From positions 992,001-1,056,000 of the forward strand of contig NZ_CP049801.1 in assembly GCF_011578045.1 (NCBI RefSeq): 64,000 bases of DNA, given 5' to 3'. This document shows positions 34,858 to 44,568 of the stretch, piece by piece. Numbering within the stretch: the first letter of the stretch is position 1; each line of letters starts with the position of its first letter. Position numbers and translations under genes: made by a program. The notes below the pieces were generated by a model. It did not search any database. It was given only the letters and a program-made list of their open reading frames with translations, and was not told the DNA's origin. Source of the stretch: Acinetobacter shaoyimingii. GTDB lineage: Bacteria; Pseudomonadota; Gammaproteobacteria; Pseudomonadales; Moraxellaceae.

Positions 34858-35889
34858 ATGTCATTTGATTTAAAAACCACGATTCAAACGAATATTGAGC
34901 TTTCAACGCCTGATAAAAAACTGAATCGTTTGATTGATGAGATTGAACAGCAAAAACGATTGCTTAGTGCATGGCAAAGTGCAAAAGATGAGATTCGTAG
35001 TTATAGTCAAAAGGCGCTGATACCTACGTATAGAGAGTTATATACCACGCTGTATGAACAGATGCAGGCTTTGTGGAATAGCCTAAGTTATTATGATTTA
35101 AGCAAATCTGATACGGCAGTTGTTGAAGATAAAATCCAAGTACTTACTCGTTTACTGCAAGGCTCACATTTGCTCAGTCAAAAGCATCTTGATGAAGTTG
35201 AAAAGATGCATGCGTACTATGAGCAGGCGAGTGAGTACAACAAGAAAAAACCTAAAAAGAAAACAGCAGAGGCTTTAGATGAATCTGAAAATGATCTGGT
35301 TCAAGCTGATGATGCATTTGATGATTGGAATAGCGATCAATACCAACAAGCACGTGAAGAAGCCAAGCTGAAACGTCAGCAAGAAAAACAAGCTAAGGCT
35401 TCGATGCTAGTGAATCAATCGCTAAAAACCGTGTATTTAAAAATTGCATCGATGATTCATCCTGACCGTGAACCTGATGAATCTAAAAAAGCAGAAAAAA
35501 CAGAGCTTTTGCAACGTGCCAATGAGGCCTATGAACAAGAAGATTTATTCTTTTTACTCAAACTTCAGCTTGAAGTTGAGCAAAGTAAGAGTGGTTCAAA
35601 TAAGGGTTTAACTGCGGAGCAAGTCAAGTTTTACCAGCAGGCTTTAGAAGCGCAAAGCCAGTCATTAAAAAAGCAAATTCAGGAATTGATTGATTCACTC
35701 GTTTGGTCAAATAAAGCCAAAATTGCGGTAAGTAAGTCAAAAGGGCAACTCAATATTGCAGATTTATATAAACAGATTGATGCGGATGTATCGGCGGTGA
35801 AGCAACAGCTTAAAGCAGAGAAGCAAAGGTTGATGTATATGGGGAAAGAGAGTGGGTTGGAGCTGTTGTTGGAGCATGGGGTTTTATGA
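34858..35889 (+). CDS. J-domain protein (DnaJ-like)
   Basis: The 343-residue protein is mostly charged helix and coiled coil, with a J-domain-like segment in the middle: LKTVYLKIASMIHPDREPDE (about residues 196-215) contains the HPD tripeptide, followed by AEKTELLQRANEAYEQEDLFFLLKL, the typical third helix region. J-domains stimulate the ATPase of DnaK-type chaperones. The rest lacks Gly/Phe-rich and zinc-finger regions, so this is a class III J-protein of unknown client. Start at ATG 34858; a TTG six bases upstream is also in frame. A TATAAT box with an overlapping palindrome lies just upstream. Confidence 0.82.
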   Translation: MSFDLKTTIQTNIELSTPDKKLNRLIDEIEQQKRLLSAWQSAKDEIRSYSQKALIPTYRELYTTLYEQMQALWNSLSYYDLSKSDTAVVEDKIQVLTRLLQGSHLLSQKHLDEVEKMHAYYEQASEYNKKKPKKKTAEALDESENDLVQADDAFDDWNSDQYQQAREEAKLKRQQEKQAKASMLVNQSLKTVYLKIASMIHPDREPDESKKAEKTELLQRANEAYEQEDLFFLLKLQLEVEQSKSGSNKGLTAEQVKFYQQALEAQSQSLKKQIQELIDSLVWSNKAKIAVSKSKGQLNIADLYKQIDADVSAVKQQLKAEKQRLMYMGKESGLELLLEHGVL

Positions 35890-35893
35890 TTTA

Positions 35894-35913
35894 CCTCCCC
35901 CTTGTGGGAGAGG
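35894..35913. repeat. Small C/G-rich hairpin after the J-domain gene
   Basis: CTCCC (35895-35899) and GGGAG (35906-35910) within cctcccccttgtgggagagg, between convergent genes. It resembles half of the palindromic element found between cysD and cysN and may be a fragment of the same repeat family. Confidence 0.5.
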
Positions 35914-35954
35914 AGATTCTTAAATAGTTTAAGATAAAAACTATGTCTATCTAT

Positions 35955-38006
35955 CTATTCAAAACCAATTTTTTCTTTAATAAATTTAGGTAAAAACTCT
36001 GGGTTTGGTGGAATATCCTTTCCAATTTTGACTTCAATTTTTTGTTCAATCTTCTGAATCAATGTTATATTGTTATTTTCTGTTAAGTATTCTTTTAATT
36101 TATCACATAATCTTTGAGAGAACATTGAGTTGAAGAATCTTTCTATAAATAGACAAATTGTATATTTATTTTCTTCAGTTAAAGTCATAGGGAATTCTAC
36201 TTTTTTAGCTTCTTCATGATCTGCACTATATTTAATTATATAGAGTAAATTTAATTGCTTTCTTTGAGCTACTTGAATTTTTATGTATTCATCAAGCAAT
36301 TCATATAAATTATTTGCTAATTCATCATTATAGATATTTTTTTCAGTTAATTTATCTATCTGACTGCATAAAATAGCTGAAAAACTCATAAAGTCTCTGT
36401 CATTTATATATCTACAATGGTCTTGTACAAGTAATGGAAAGTTTGGACTTTGTTTAAAAATCAAGTCTAATAGATACTCATTAAAATTCATCGGTAATGG
36501 TGTTATGAGATAATTCTCTTCTAGTGTTTCTTTCAAAAAATCAATTACATCAGGGATTGAAAATCCTAAATTATCAGTTAAACCAATATCATCTAAAAGA
36601 TCACCAATGTCATTATATGTTTTTGGGGGGATAATTAAATTAAGAGACATACGACATTGATTATATTCTTTTAATAAATTAAAACGAGAAGGGCAATTCA
36701 ATAATGCATTTATGAATTTATCAATTATTTTTACGTCATGATATTCATAACATAAATTGCCAATTAGGGTTAAAATTCGTTTCTTTTGCAAGTGATCATA
36801 GAAATTGAAAGTGATAAGATTTTCTAATATATGATCTATATTATCTAATAAAAATGTAGATTTATCTTTGTTGTCGCAAATGTAAATTATTTTTATAGAT
36901 TCTATGATGTTTTCATAAATATTTGAACAATTATAAAGTGGATTAAAATGGAATAGAATTTTTCCGAAATTACTGTAGATATAAGTTGAGTATTCAAAAT
37001 TATATTTAATAATGCTTATTGATTTTATATATTCAATAAACTCTTTAATATTCTTTTTTCTATTTTTTTGCTTTTTAGTGATTTTCTTAAATATCTTATT
37101 TCTACTAGCTTCATATTCTTCATAACCTAATGGTTGTGGAATATCTCTTTCAATAAAAATTTTGGGTGTATTTTTCAAGAGGCTGAAAATTTCATGTTCA
37201 AATTCAATAACAGAGGGAATTCGGTTGGAATTTAACTTTATGTTTAAATTTTGAATATCTTTTTCAATTGTAAAATGATCTTCCCCGGTAACTAAAGTAA
37301 CTTTAGTATCTATTAGATCCATATCTAATTTGGTGAGAGGTAATTTTTTTCTATCGAATTCATAATCTATCATCATAGTAGATTGTACAATAGGATAGGA
37401 TAAAACATGTTTATGGCTAAAAGCTTTACCATTATTTCCTGTATATGGCTGTGTCCATGTGGGAAAGCATGAAGCAATATTTTTATCATCATGTATAAAA
37501 TACATCAGACGTATAATTTTAGTTGGGTCTGATTGAATATTGCAATAACCAATTAATTGATCATTTTTAGATTTTTCCAAATCTAAATTTTCTAAACCTT
37601 CTTTGATATACTCAATTAATTTCGTTTCATCTGTGTCTTCGGGGAATAACGTTTTCCATAGATAACCAGAAATATAATATTTATCTACTCCTAGTGTTGC
37701 TGATGCAGCGCTTTTATTAAATAAGGTTCTTGGTAATTTCGCTGTTAATACACCATTTTGTAATTTTCGAACATAGAACCAATCTTCATGAATAGAGGAA
37801 TTGTAGTTGTATAAATGTACAATGGTTGGGTGATTATTTAAAAAAGATTCGAAGCCATTTTTACTATGTAGTCCACCTTTAAGAATAGATTTTACTTGAC
37901 CATTTCCAATCGGTTGAGTGGAAAATTCACCAGCAATAATATGTTTTAAAGCTCTCTCGGATAAATAATATTTTTTTCCATTTACTGCATCAAATTCTAA
38001 AGTCAT
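35955..38006 (-). CDS. Large AT-rich protein of unknown function
   Basis: The frame gives 683 residues from the ATG at 38006, or 696 from a GTG at 38045; neither has a clear ribosome binding site. I do not recognise the family. The N-terminal 130 residues are compact, with ALKHIIAG, KSILKGGLHSKNGFESFL and DWFYVRKLQNGVLTAKLP, an arrangement (His...GG-His...Lys) loosely reminiscent of EndoU-type nucleases. The middle is rich in Ile, Asn, Lys and Tyr with KKITKKQKNRKKNIKEF, and the C-terminal half is helical. No signal peptide or membrane span is seen. Base composition is far lower in GC than valS, 24-63 bp upstream on the same strand, so it is a likely recent insertion at the 3' end of valS. 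Confidence 0.7.
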   Translation of the reverse strand: MTLEFDAVNGKKYYLSERALKHIIAGEFSTQPIGNGQVKSILKGGLHSKNGFESFLNNHPTIVHLYNYNSSIHEDWFYVRKLQNGVLTAKLPRTLFNKSAASATLGVDKYYISGYLWKTLFPEDTDETKLIEYIKEGLENLDLEKSKNDQLIGYCNIQSDPTKIIRLMYFIHDDKNIASCFPTWTQPYTGNNGKAFSHKHVLSYPIVQSTMMIDYEFDRKKLPLTKLDMDLIDTKVTLVTGEDHFTIEKDIQNLNIKLNSNRIPSVIEFEHEIFSLLKNTPKIFIERDIPQPLGYEEYEASRNKIFKKITKKQKNRKKNIKEFIEYIKSISIIKYNFEYSTYIYSNFGKILFHFNPLYNCSNIYENIIESIKIIYICDNKDKSTFLLDNIDHILENLITFNFYDHLQKKRILTLIGNLCYEYHDVKIIDKFINALLNCPSRFNLLKEYNQCRMSLNLIIPPKTYNDIGDLLDDIGLTDNLGFSIPDVIDFLKETLEENYLITPLPMNFNEYLLDLIFKQSPNFPLLVQDHCRYINDRDFMSFSAILCSQIDKLTEKNIYNDELANNLYELLDEYIKIQVAQRKQLNLLYIIKYSADHEEAKKVEFPMTLTEENKYTICLFIERFFNSMFSQRLCDKLKEYLTENNNITLIQKIEQKIEVKIGKDIPPNPEFLPKFIKEKIGFE

Positions 38007-38012
38007 AATTAG

Positions 38013-38036
38013 TATAAAGGGCTGAATAATCAGCCC
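38013..38036 (-). terminator. Hairpin after valS
   Basis: GGGCTGA (38019-38025) and TCAGCCC (38030-38036) around ATAA. Read on the minus strand it is followed by TTTATA, a weak terminator 33 bp after valS. It lies between the GTG and ATG candidate starts of the unknown gene, so it would either reduce its expression or sequester its start. Confidence 0.6.
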
Positions 38037-38069
38037 GTTATACACAAATTAAATCAAACTAACAACACA

Positions 38070-40964
38070 TCAAAGCGCCGCAATTTGCTCCATATTCGCT
38101 TTAATCTTCGCTAACTGATCAGCAAACTCAGCAAGCTTTACTTTCTCGCCTTCAACCACAGCCGCAGGTGCTTTTGCCACAAAACCTTCATTCGCAAGTT
38201 TCGTTGCAATTTGGTCATGCTGTTTTTGAACCTTGTCTAGGTCTTTTTGTAGACGACCTAATTCTGCTTTAGGGTCAATTAAACCCTTCATTGGAACGAA
38301 TACAGACACATGACCAACAACAGATGAAGACGACAATGGTGGCTGTTCAGCATCAGCTAGGAAAGTAATGCTTTCAACTTTTGCCAATGCTTTAAACAAC
38401 GGTTCAATACGAGCAATACGAGCTTTCTCAGCTTCAGTTGTGTTTTGAAGAAGAACAGGCAACAAGCGAGCATTACCTAGACCCATCTCACCACGGATGT
38501 TACGTACCGCACCAATCAAGCCTTGAAGCCATTGCATATCTGCTTCAGCTTGGTCATTGATGAGCGCTTGGTCAGCAACAGGGTACTCTGCCAACATAAT
38601 CGTTTCGCCAGAAATGTTTAACTTCGGCGCAAGCGTTTGCCAGATTTCTTCTGTCAAGTAAGGCATGATTGGATGCGCCAAACGTAAAGACGCTTCCATC
38701 ACTGCCAATAACACACGACGAACTTCAGCTTTACGTTCAGTTGAAACGTTTTCATCATTTAGAACTGGTTTGGTTAACTCAAGGTACCAGTCACAGTATT
38801 CATTCCAAATGAATTCGTAAATCGCCTGCGCAGCCAAGTCTAAACGGTACGTTGCAAATGCAGTTTGTACTGCTTGCTCCGCTTTTTGTAGACGGCTCAC
38901 GATCCACTGTTCAGGCAATTCCCAAAGGTCTTGACGAACTTCAGTTCCAATTGGTTGCTCTTCACAGTTCATCATCACGAAACGGGTTGCGTTCCAGATT
39001 TTGTTGGCAAAGTTACGGTAACCTTCAACACGTTTCATGTCGAACTTAATGTCACGACCTGTGTTGGCAAGCGCACAGAAGGTGAAACGAACAGCATCTG
39101 TACCGTAAGCTTGAATCCCTTCAGGAAATTCTTTACGGGTTGATTTTTCAATCTTCGACGCTTGTTTCGGGTTCATGAGTCCTGTCGTACGTTTTTGTAC
39201 TAAGGTTTCAAGATCAACACCGTCAATCAAATCTAACGGGTCAAGCACGTTCCCCTTAGATTTAGACATCTTCTGACCTTCGCCATCACGAACAAGACCA
39301 TGTACATACACAGTTTTGAAAGGCACTTGAGGCGTACCATCTTCATTTTTCATGAAGTGCATCGTAAGCATAATCATACGAGCAACCCAGAAGAAGATGA
39401 TGTCGAAACCAGTGACCAATACATCAGTCGGGTGGAAAGTATTTAAGAAATAGTTGGCTTTGTCTTTCGCTTCATCGCCAGTCCAACCTAAAGTTGAGAA
39501 TGTCCAAAGACCAGAAGAGAACCATGTATCCAATACATCTTCGTCCTGATCCAACTGAACGTCAGCAGGGATGCCATTTTTCTCACGAACTTCTTCTTCA
39601 GAACGACCGACATAAATGTTGCCATCTTTGTCGTACCAAGCTGGAATACGGTGACCCCACCACAATTGACGAGAGATACACCAATCTTGAATGTTGTTCA
39701 TCCAAGCCATGTACATGTTGCTGTATTGTTCTGGTACGAATTTTATGTCGCCATCTTTCACCGCTTTAATTGCAGGTTCAGCAAGCGGTGCAATTTTTAC
39801 GTACCATTGGTCTGTTAGAAGTGGCTCAACAATTACACCTGAACGGTCACCACGTGGTGGTTTCAATGTATACGGTTGAATTTGATCTAACCAGCCTTCA
39901 GCTTCTGCTTGTTCAACCAATTTTTTACGTGCAGCAAAACGCTCTAAACCAATATACTCTGCTGGTGCAGGAATGGTTTTAGAAATTTGTTCACCTGCTT
40001 TTGGAATATATTCAAACTCAGCAAGCACTTCAGCATTTTTGTTGAAGATGTTGATGATTGGTAATTCGCAACGTTTACCCACTTCATAGTCATTAAAGTC
40101 ATGCGCAGGGGTGATTTTCACACAGCCTGTACCAAATGCTTTATCAACATATTCGTCTTTCACGATTGGCACAGCACGACCTGTAATCGGCAAGATGAGG
40201 TTTTTGCCAACAAGATCAGCATAACGTTCATCATCAAGCGCAACAGCTACAGCGGTATCACCCAACAATGTTTCAGGACGAGTTGTTGCAACAACGATGT
40301 GGTCTTTACCATCGTGCGTGCGCAGTGACTTATCTTCAAAGAAATATTTGAAATGCCACAGTGAACCTGCTTCTTCTTTATCAGACTCTACTTCTAAGTC
40401 AGAAAGGGCAGTTTGTAATTTAGGATCCCAGTTAACTAGGCGTTTACCACGGTAGATCAAACCTTGTTCGTGTAGTTTAACAAACACTTCTTTTACGGCA
40501 TTTGATAAACCTTCATCCATAGTGAAGCGTTCACGTGACCAATCTACAGATGAGCCAAGACGACGAATTTGACGGGTAATGTTACCGCCAGATTGTTCTT
40601 TCCATTCCCAGACTTTTTCAATGAATTTTTCACGACCAAGATCATGACGGCTCACGCCTTCAGCACCTAACTGACGCTCAACAACCATTTGCGTTGCAAT
40701 ACCTGCATGGTCAGTACCCGGTTGCCATAAGGTGTTTTTACCTGACATACGGTTATAACGGGTCAATGCATCCATGATCGCATTGTTAAAACCGTGACCC
40801 ATGTGCAAGCTACCAGTGACGTTTGGTGGCGGAATCATGATACAGAATGATTCACCTTTTTCAGATGGCTTGAAATAGCCACGCTGTTCCCACGTCGAGT
40901 ACCATTTTTTTTCGATCTCAGTTGGATCGTATGTCGTAGCAATATTTTGCGCTGAATCAGTCAT
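38070..40964 (-). CDS. valS: Valyl-tRNA synthetase
   Basis: ValS charges tRNA-Val. The 964-residue class I enzyme has the HIGH-type motif [15 protein letters not shown] near residue 50, the CP1 editing domain with [15 protein letters not shown], the KMSKS motif [14 protein letters not shown], and the C-terminal coiled coil ([19 protein letters not shown]) characteristic of ValS. The open frame extends to 41000; the ATG at 40964 (MTDSAQNIA) is preferred because it agrees with orthologue length. No Shine-Dalgarno is obvious. Confidence 0.97.
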   Translation of the reverse strand: MTDSAQNIATTYDPTEIEKKWYSTWEQRGYFKPSEKGESFCIMIPPPNVTGSLHMGHGFNNAIMDALTRYNRMSGKNTLWQPGTDHAGIATQMVVERQLGAEGVSRHDLGREKFIEKVWEWKEQSGGNITRQIRRLGSSVDWSRERFTMDEGLSNAVKEVFVKLHEQGLIYRGKRLVNWDPKLQTALSDLEVESDKEEAGSLWHFKYFFEDKSLRTHDGKDHIVVATTRPETLLGDTAVAVALDDERYADLVGKNLILPITGRAVPIVKDEYVDKAFGTGCVKITPAHDFNDYEVGKRCELPIINIFNKNAEVLAEFEYIPKAGEQISKTIPAPAEYIGLERFAARKKLVEQAEAEGWLDQIQPYTLKPPRGDRSGVIVEPLLTDQWYVKIAPLAEPAIKAVKDGDIKFVPEQYSNMYMAWMNNIQDWCISRQLWWGHRIPAWYDKDGNIYVGRSEEEVREKNGIPADVQLDQDEDVLDTWFSSGLWTFSTLGWTGDEAKDKANYFLNTFHPTDVLVTGFDIIFFWVARMIMLTMHFMKNEDGTPQVPFKTVYVHGLVRDGEGQKMSKSKGNVLDPLDLIDGVDLETLVQKRTTGLMNPKQASKIEKSTRKEFPEGIQAYGTDAVRFTFCALANTGRDIKFDMKRVEGYRNFANKIWNATRFVMMNCEEQPIGTEVRQDLWELPEQWIVSRLQKAEQAVQTAFATYRLDLAAQAIYEFIWNEYCDWYLELTKPVLNDENVSTERKAEVRRVLLAVMEASLRLAHPIMPYLTEEIWQTLAPKLNISGETIMLAEYPVADQALINDQAEADMQWLQGLIGAVRNIRGEMGLGNARLLPVLLQNTTEAEKARIARIEPLFKALAKVESITFLADAEQPPLSSSSVVGHVSVFVPMKGLIDPKAELGRLQKDLDKVQKQHDQIATKLANEGFVAKAPAAVVEGEKVKLAEFADQLAKIKANMEQIAAL

Positions 40965-41230
40965 AGTTAGAACAGACCAAAAGTGTATAAAAAATTGCAT
41001 CTATTGTAGCAAAAAAAATGCATGTAGAGGGATGTTAAGCAAATGCTAAATGTGATCGTTTAGTAGACAATCAAATGATGGACAAATGACTGGATGATAA
41101 TTGCAATGTGATTTAAGCGGTTTTTGTTTGCACTCGCATTAAAGCATTTAAATTATTTCCTGTTTGCTGTATTTATAAGTATAGGAAATAAAACAAATTT
41201 AACAGATCATAAAAATAGGACGATACACTG

Positions 41231-41899
41231 ATGTATACCATTTCTTTAAAATTGAAACCTGAGACCTATCAACAATTTCAAAATATTCAACAAAAACTCA
41301 ATGCAGGCGATCGTGAAGCGCAAGCAAAACCACTGGGTGAAACACTGGCTAAAATTTCTTGTGAAGTGATTGATCAAGCTTTTGGGCAAATCTCAAGTAC
41401 TGGATCATCGGACAAAGACTCACAAAAAGTGTTGAACCAAGTGAAAGATGCCATGATGAAATACATGCCTTGGTCAGTGTCTTTTTTTGGTAATGACCGT
41501 TTGATTCCGTTGGTGAATCATTTAAATCAACATGCAATTCATGAAAAAGAAGGGCAGGCATATATTTCCTATCAAGTTGAAAAGGTGATCGTAAATGAGC
41601 TCTTGGGTTGTGTGGAAAAACTCAAAGAAGGTCAAAATCAATATATTCAACCAGGACTAAAAGCTTTTATTAAAGTGGTTGATCAAGGTGTGACCAGCTT
41701 GATTCGTGAACCAAAGAAAATGTTGAAGTTTAATATGGTGGTCGATAAAACCTTGAATGGTGTGATTAATTTAACCACCCAATTGGGTTATAAACGTTTT
41801 GAAAAACTCAGCACCATGTATGATGCTCAAAGAATAGGTGGATATTTCGATCATTTTCTTGTTTTTTTAGATAAAGATGCGAACAATAAAGCCAGTTAA
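41231..41899 (+). CDS. Conserved protein of unknown function (222 aa)
   Basis: I do not recognise the family. The 222-residue protein is soluble and mainly helical, with no signal peptide. It begins YTISLKLKPETYQQFQNIQ, contains a polar low-complexity stretch SSTGSSDKDSQK (about residues 58-70), and ends with FDHFLVFLDKDANNKAS. AGGACG precedes the ATG. It diverges from valS and is followed by an SDR gene on the same strand after 130 bp. The presence of a ribosome binding site and ordinary codon use make it a real gene. Confidence 0.72.
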   Translation: MYTISLKLKPETYQQFQNIQQKLNAGDREAQAKPLGETLAKISCEVIDQAFGQISSTGSSDKDSQKVLNQVKDAMMKYMPWSVSFFGNDRLIPLVNHLNQHAIHEKEGQAYISYQVEKVIVNELLGCVEKLKEGQNQYIQPGLKAFIKVVDQGVTSLIREPKKMLKFNMVVDKTLNGVINLTTQLGYKRFEKLSTMYDAQRIGGYFDHFLVFLDKDANNKAS

Positions 41900-42029
41900 T
41901 TTTGAAAGTTGATTTTTCTATAGCTGAAAAACGACGGTATGAATGACTGCATAAATGATTGAGTGAATTACTAAATATAAATTGAGATGGTCAACATCGC
42001 TGTGTAGTCATGTATCAAGGGAAATGCAA

Positions 42030-42860
42030 ATGACAAAAGACAATACACAGAAAAGCTCAGGCAAAAAAGATTTAACTGACAAGGTGGTCTGGATTACTGG
42101 GGCTTCGTCTGGATTGGGTAAGGCTCTGGCGGCAGAATGTGCTGCGCTGGGGGCACAAGTGATTTTGACAGCACGTCGTGTAGATGAATTGGAAAAAGTA
42201 CGCCTCAGTTTAGTATCACCAGATCGTCATCTGTCGATAACTGCAGATATTACCGATGAAAGCCAAGTTCGACATGCTTATGAAATGGTTCTGAAAGAAA
42301 AAGGGCGTATCGATTGGCTCATCAATAATGCAGGTTTAAGTCAGCGTGCCCTGATTGCTGAAACAAGTATGCAGACTGAACGTGCGATTATGGAAGTCGA
42401 TTATTTCTCTCAAGTGTTTTTAACCAAAACCGTGTTACCGACATTCTTAAAGCAAAAGTCAGGACGCATCGCTTTTGTATCGAGTGTTGCTGGTTTATTG
42501 GGTACGCAATACCGTGCATCGTATTCGGCAGCAAAGGGTGCGATTCATTTGTGGGCGAACAGCTTACGTGCTGAAGTGGCGAATGAGGGTGTTGGTGTTT
42601 CAGTAATTTTCCCTGGTTTTGTCAAAACCAATGTGTCCATAAATGCTTTAAATGGTGAGGGTAAACCACAAGGCTTTGACAATGAAGCCACAGCCAATGG
42701 TTTAGAGGCTGATGATTTTGCCCGTCAAAGTGTTCAAGCTTTACTCAAAGGTAATGAATATATTGTGATAGGCGGTGGCAAAGAAAAACTTGGCGTTCTG
42801 GTGTCACGACTTTCGCCGAGTTTGCTGTATAAAATGATTCGTAAAATGAAAGTGAAGTGA
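42030..42860 (+). CDS. SDR family oxidoreductase (DHRS7-like)
   Basis: The 276-residue classical short-chain dehydrogenase has VWITGASSGLGKALA (NAD(P) motif TGxxxGxG), NNAGLSQRAL, the catalytic Ser in VSSVAGLLG and YSAAKGA with the YxxxK pair, then VIFPGFVKTN. It resembles DHRS7-type enzymes. Substrate unknown. The frame is open from 41982; the ATG at 42030 is preferred because AAGGGA lies at 42017-42022, although an ATG at 42024 is also possible. A basic C-terminus (KMIRKMKVK) follows a hydrophobic stretch and could associate with membrane. Confidence 0.9.
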   Translation: MTKDNTQKSSGKKDLTDKVVWITGASSGLGKALAAECAALGAQVILTARRVDELEKVRLSLVSPDRHLSITADITDESQVRHAYEMVLKEKGRIDWLINNAGLSQRALIAETSMQTERAIMEVDYFSQVFLTKTVLPTFLKQKSGRIAFVSSVAGLLGTQYRASYSAAKGAIHLWANSLRAEVANEGVGVSVIFPGFVKTNVSINALNGEGKPQGFDNEATANGLEADDFARQSVQALLKGNEYIVIGGGKEKLGVLVSRLSPSLLYKMIRKMKVK

Positions 42861-43133
42861 TGGTTTAGTTTTAAAATAACTTCTATATCATTAGACGCAT
42901 TGAGTACTGTTTTAACTGTACTGTACAATAGGGGGATACAGTCAGTATTTAAATAGATTGAATTTAAGTAGCATTAGATTCGAGAAGAAGATGCTCGCAT
43001 CTAAAAAATGAGTCGCAAGGATGATTTTTGCTAATTTAGTGAGATCAGAACAGTGATATGTACTGAAATTTGATGGTCAGCTATATAAAATTATTAAACG
43101 TATAATGATCAAATATAAAATTAGAGTCTTATT

Positions 43134-44138
43134 TTGAAAAAAATAAATAAAATTTTACTAAAACTTATTCTCGGAATTGGCTTGACCGCGATTGTATTGT
43201 TCCTATTGATGTTGGCTTTTGGATATCTGATCACTCAGGATGGTCAATATCATCGATTGCAGATGGATATAGAACAATCTGCTGTGGAAAGAGATCAATT
43301 GGAGCAAAAGTATCAACAGGTTTTATCGGAATGGAAACAGACGCATACTTTAGGACGAGAAACCACTTACCAGAATTGGTTAGATCAAGAAGAAGTCCTT
43401 GATTCAAATTCGCAAATCAAGGATGAATTTTACAGTCAAAGTCTGGCAGACAAAAATAAAATATACCGCTCAAAAATTGTAGCTAGTCCATTAAGATACG
43501 TGACTGAAGAAATGCTTTATCCACTCGCACTGCCAAATGAATGCGGCACATCTTGCTATATGATTGGAGATTCAGTTTTAGCTGTTCACGGTTCACTTGT
43601 ATTCAGCGCACAGTTGCAAGACACATGGGCATATGTTTTTGAAAGTGGGCCAACTGTGGTGTTATATCATCCTGAAAGGGGCATTAAACAATCTGACTTT
43701 TCAAACTTAATACTATCCTACAGGAATAAATTTTATATTTCAGATCAAGGGGTAGAGATTCGAGGTCCAGACTATTATCAAACTCACAGTTTTATTCGAA
43801 TTACCGCAACTCAAGTGATGGCTGAATGGCGAAAGTCATTAAATAAGACCGATAAGAAAACATGTAAAGCAAGTTTTAAGGATATCAATCAGTATTGTGA
43901 GCAGCTTACACAGTGTAATACGTCTCAATTTAATCTGAATAACATATTAAAAAATGGTACGACAGAAGAGGGTGAGGAGAGGTTAAAGAATTTTGAAGCC
44001 CAGCTCAAAATTGAGGCCTTAACGCACTTACCTGGGCTGAATCAAAAACAACTTTTGGATCAGTGTAGCAGACATTGTAACAAGCAAAGTATTTGGTATT
44101 GGAGTTACAAAAGGGATGTTTGTGAACTAACTGATTGA
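43134..44138 (+). CDS. Membrane-anchored protein of unknown function
   Basis: The 334-residue protein has one N-terminal membrane helix (about 12-34), followed by a coiled-coil-prone stretch (IEQSAVERDQLEQKYQQVL) and a globular domain that should lie in the periplasm. It contains CGTSCYMIGD and eight further cysteines clustered in the last third (CKASFKDINQYCEQLTQC, CSRHC, DVCELTD), suggesting disulfides. The start is a TTG at 43134; AGAG lies ten bases upstream and a TATAAT box occurs at 43101-43106. I do not know the family. Its last 34 bases overlap the convergent YbjQ-like gene. Confidence 0.72.
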   Translation: MKKINKILLKLILGIGLTAIVLFLLMLAFGYLITQDGQYHRLQMDIEQSAVERDQLEQKYQQVLSEWKQTHTLGRETTYQNWLDQEEVLDSNSQIKDEFYSQSLADKNKIYRSKIVASPLRYVTEEMLYPLALPNECGTSCYMIGDSVLAVHGSLVFSAQLQDTWAYVFESGPTVVLYHPERGIKQSDFSNLILSYRNKFYISDQGVEIRGPDYYQTHSFIRITATQVMAEWRKSLNKTDKKTCKASFKDINQYCEQLTQCNTSQFNLNNILKNGTTEEGEERLKNFEAQLKIEALTHLPGLNQKQLLDQCSRHCNKQSIWYWSYKRDVCELTD

Positions 44139-44563
44139 ATCGCCGTCCCATATGCAAAGACTTCAATCATGCCACCTTCCATCCCCATTTCTGTGGTACT
44201 TAAACGTAGTCCCATAATTCGATCTGCACCCATTTTTTGTGCTTCAAGTTTAAGCCTGACGACAGCTTCACGTCGTGCACGATCCACCACAGTTTCATAA
44301 GTTGTCAAACGACCACCCAATAAATTCTGAATAATGGAAATGATATATTTAAAGTAGTCATGCGAAATGACAACATTACTACTCACTAACTGTCCAATGT
44401 GTTCCGAAGTTTGAAATTTATTGGTATCCAGTGATATATGCGATAACTGTTTTTCTTTATCTTCAAGTTCTAATAAATGTTTACGTTCAATAAAGCGCCC
44501 AAATCCCCATCCTATAAAGAACAAAATAAGCGTAATGACAATTTTGAAAATCAAGCCATCCAT
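44105..44563 (-). CDS. YbjQ-like (heavy-metal-binding domain) protein with membrane anchor
   Basis: The 152-residue protein has an N-terminal membrane helix (about 5-22) and a C-terminal YbjQ/UPF0145 domain: NLLGGRLTTYETVVDRARREAV, then KLEAQKMGADRIMGLRLSTTEM and a final strand FAYGTAI. The domain forms a pentameric ring in structures of family members; its function is not established despite the heavy-metal name. It is the second gene of a two-gene unit: its ATG is five bases after the stop of the shorter paralogue at 44569. Its 3' end overlaps the convergent gene at 43134-44138 by 34 bp. Confidence 0.85.
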   Translation of the reverse strand: MDGLIFKIVITLILFFIGWGFGRFIERKHLLELEDKEKQLSHISLDTNKFQTSEHIGQLVSSNVVISHDYFKYIISIIQNLLGGRLTTYETVVDRARREAVVRLKLEAQKMGADRIMGLRLSTTEMGMEGGMIEVFAYGTAIQSVSSQTSLL

Positions 44564-44568
44564 AAGGT

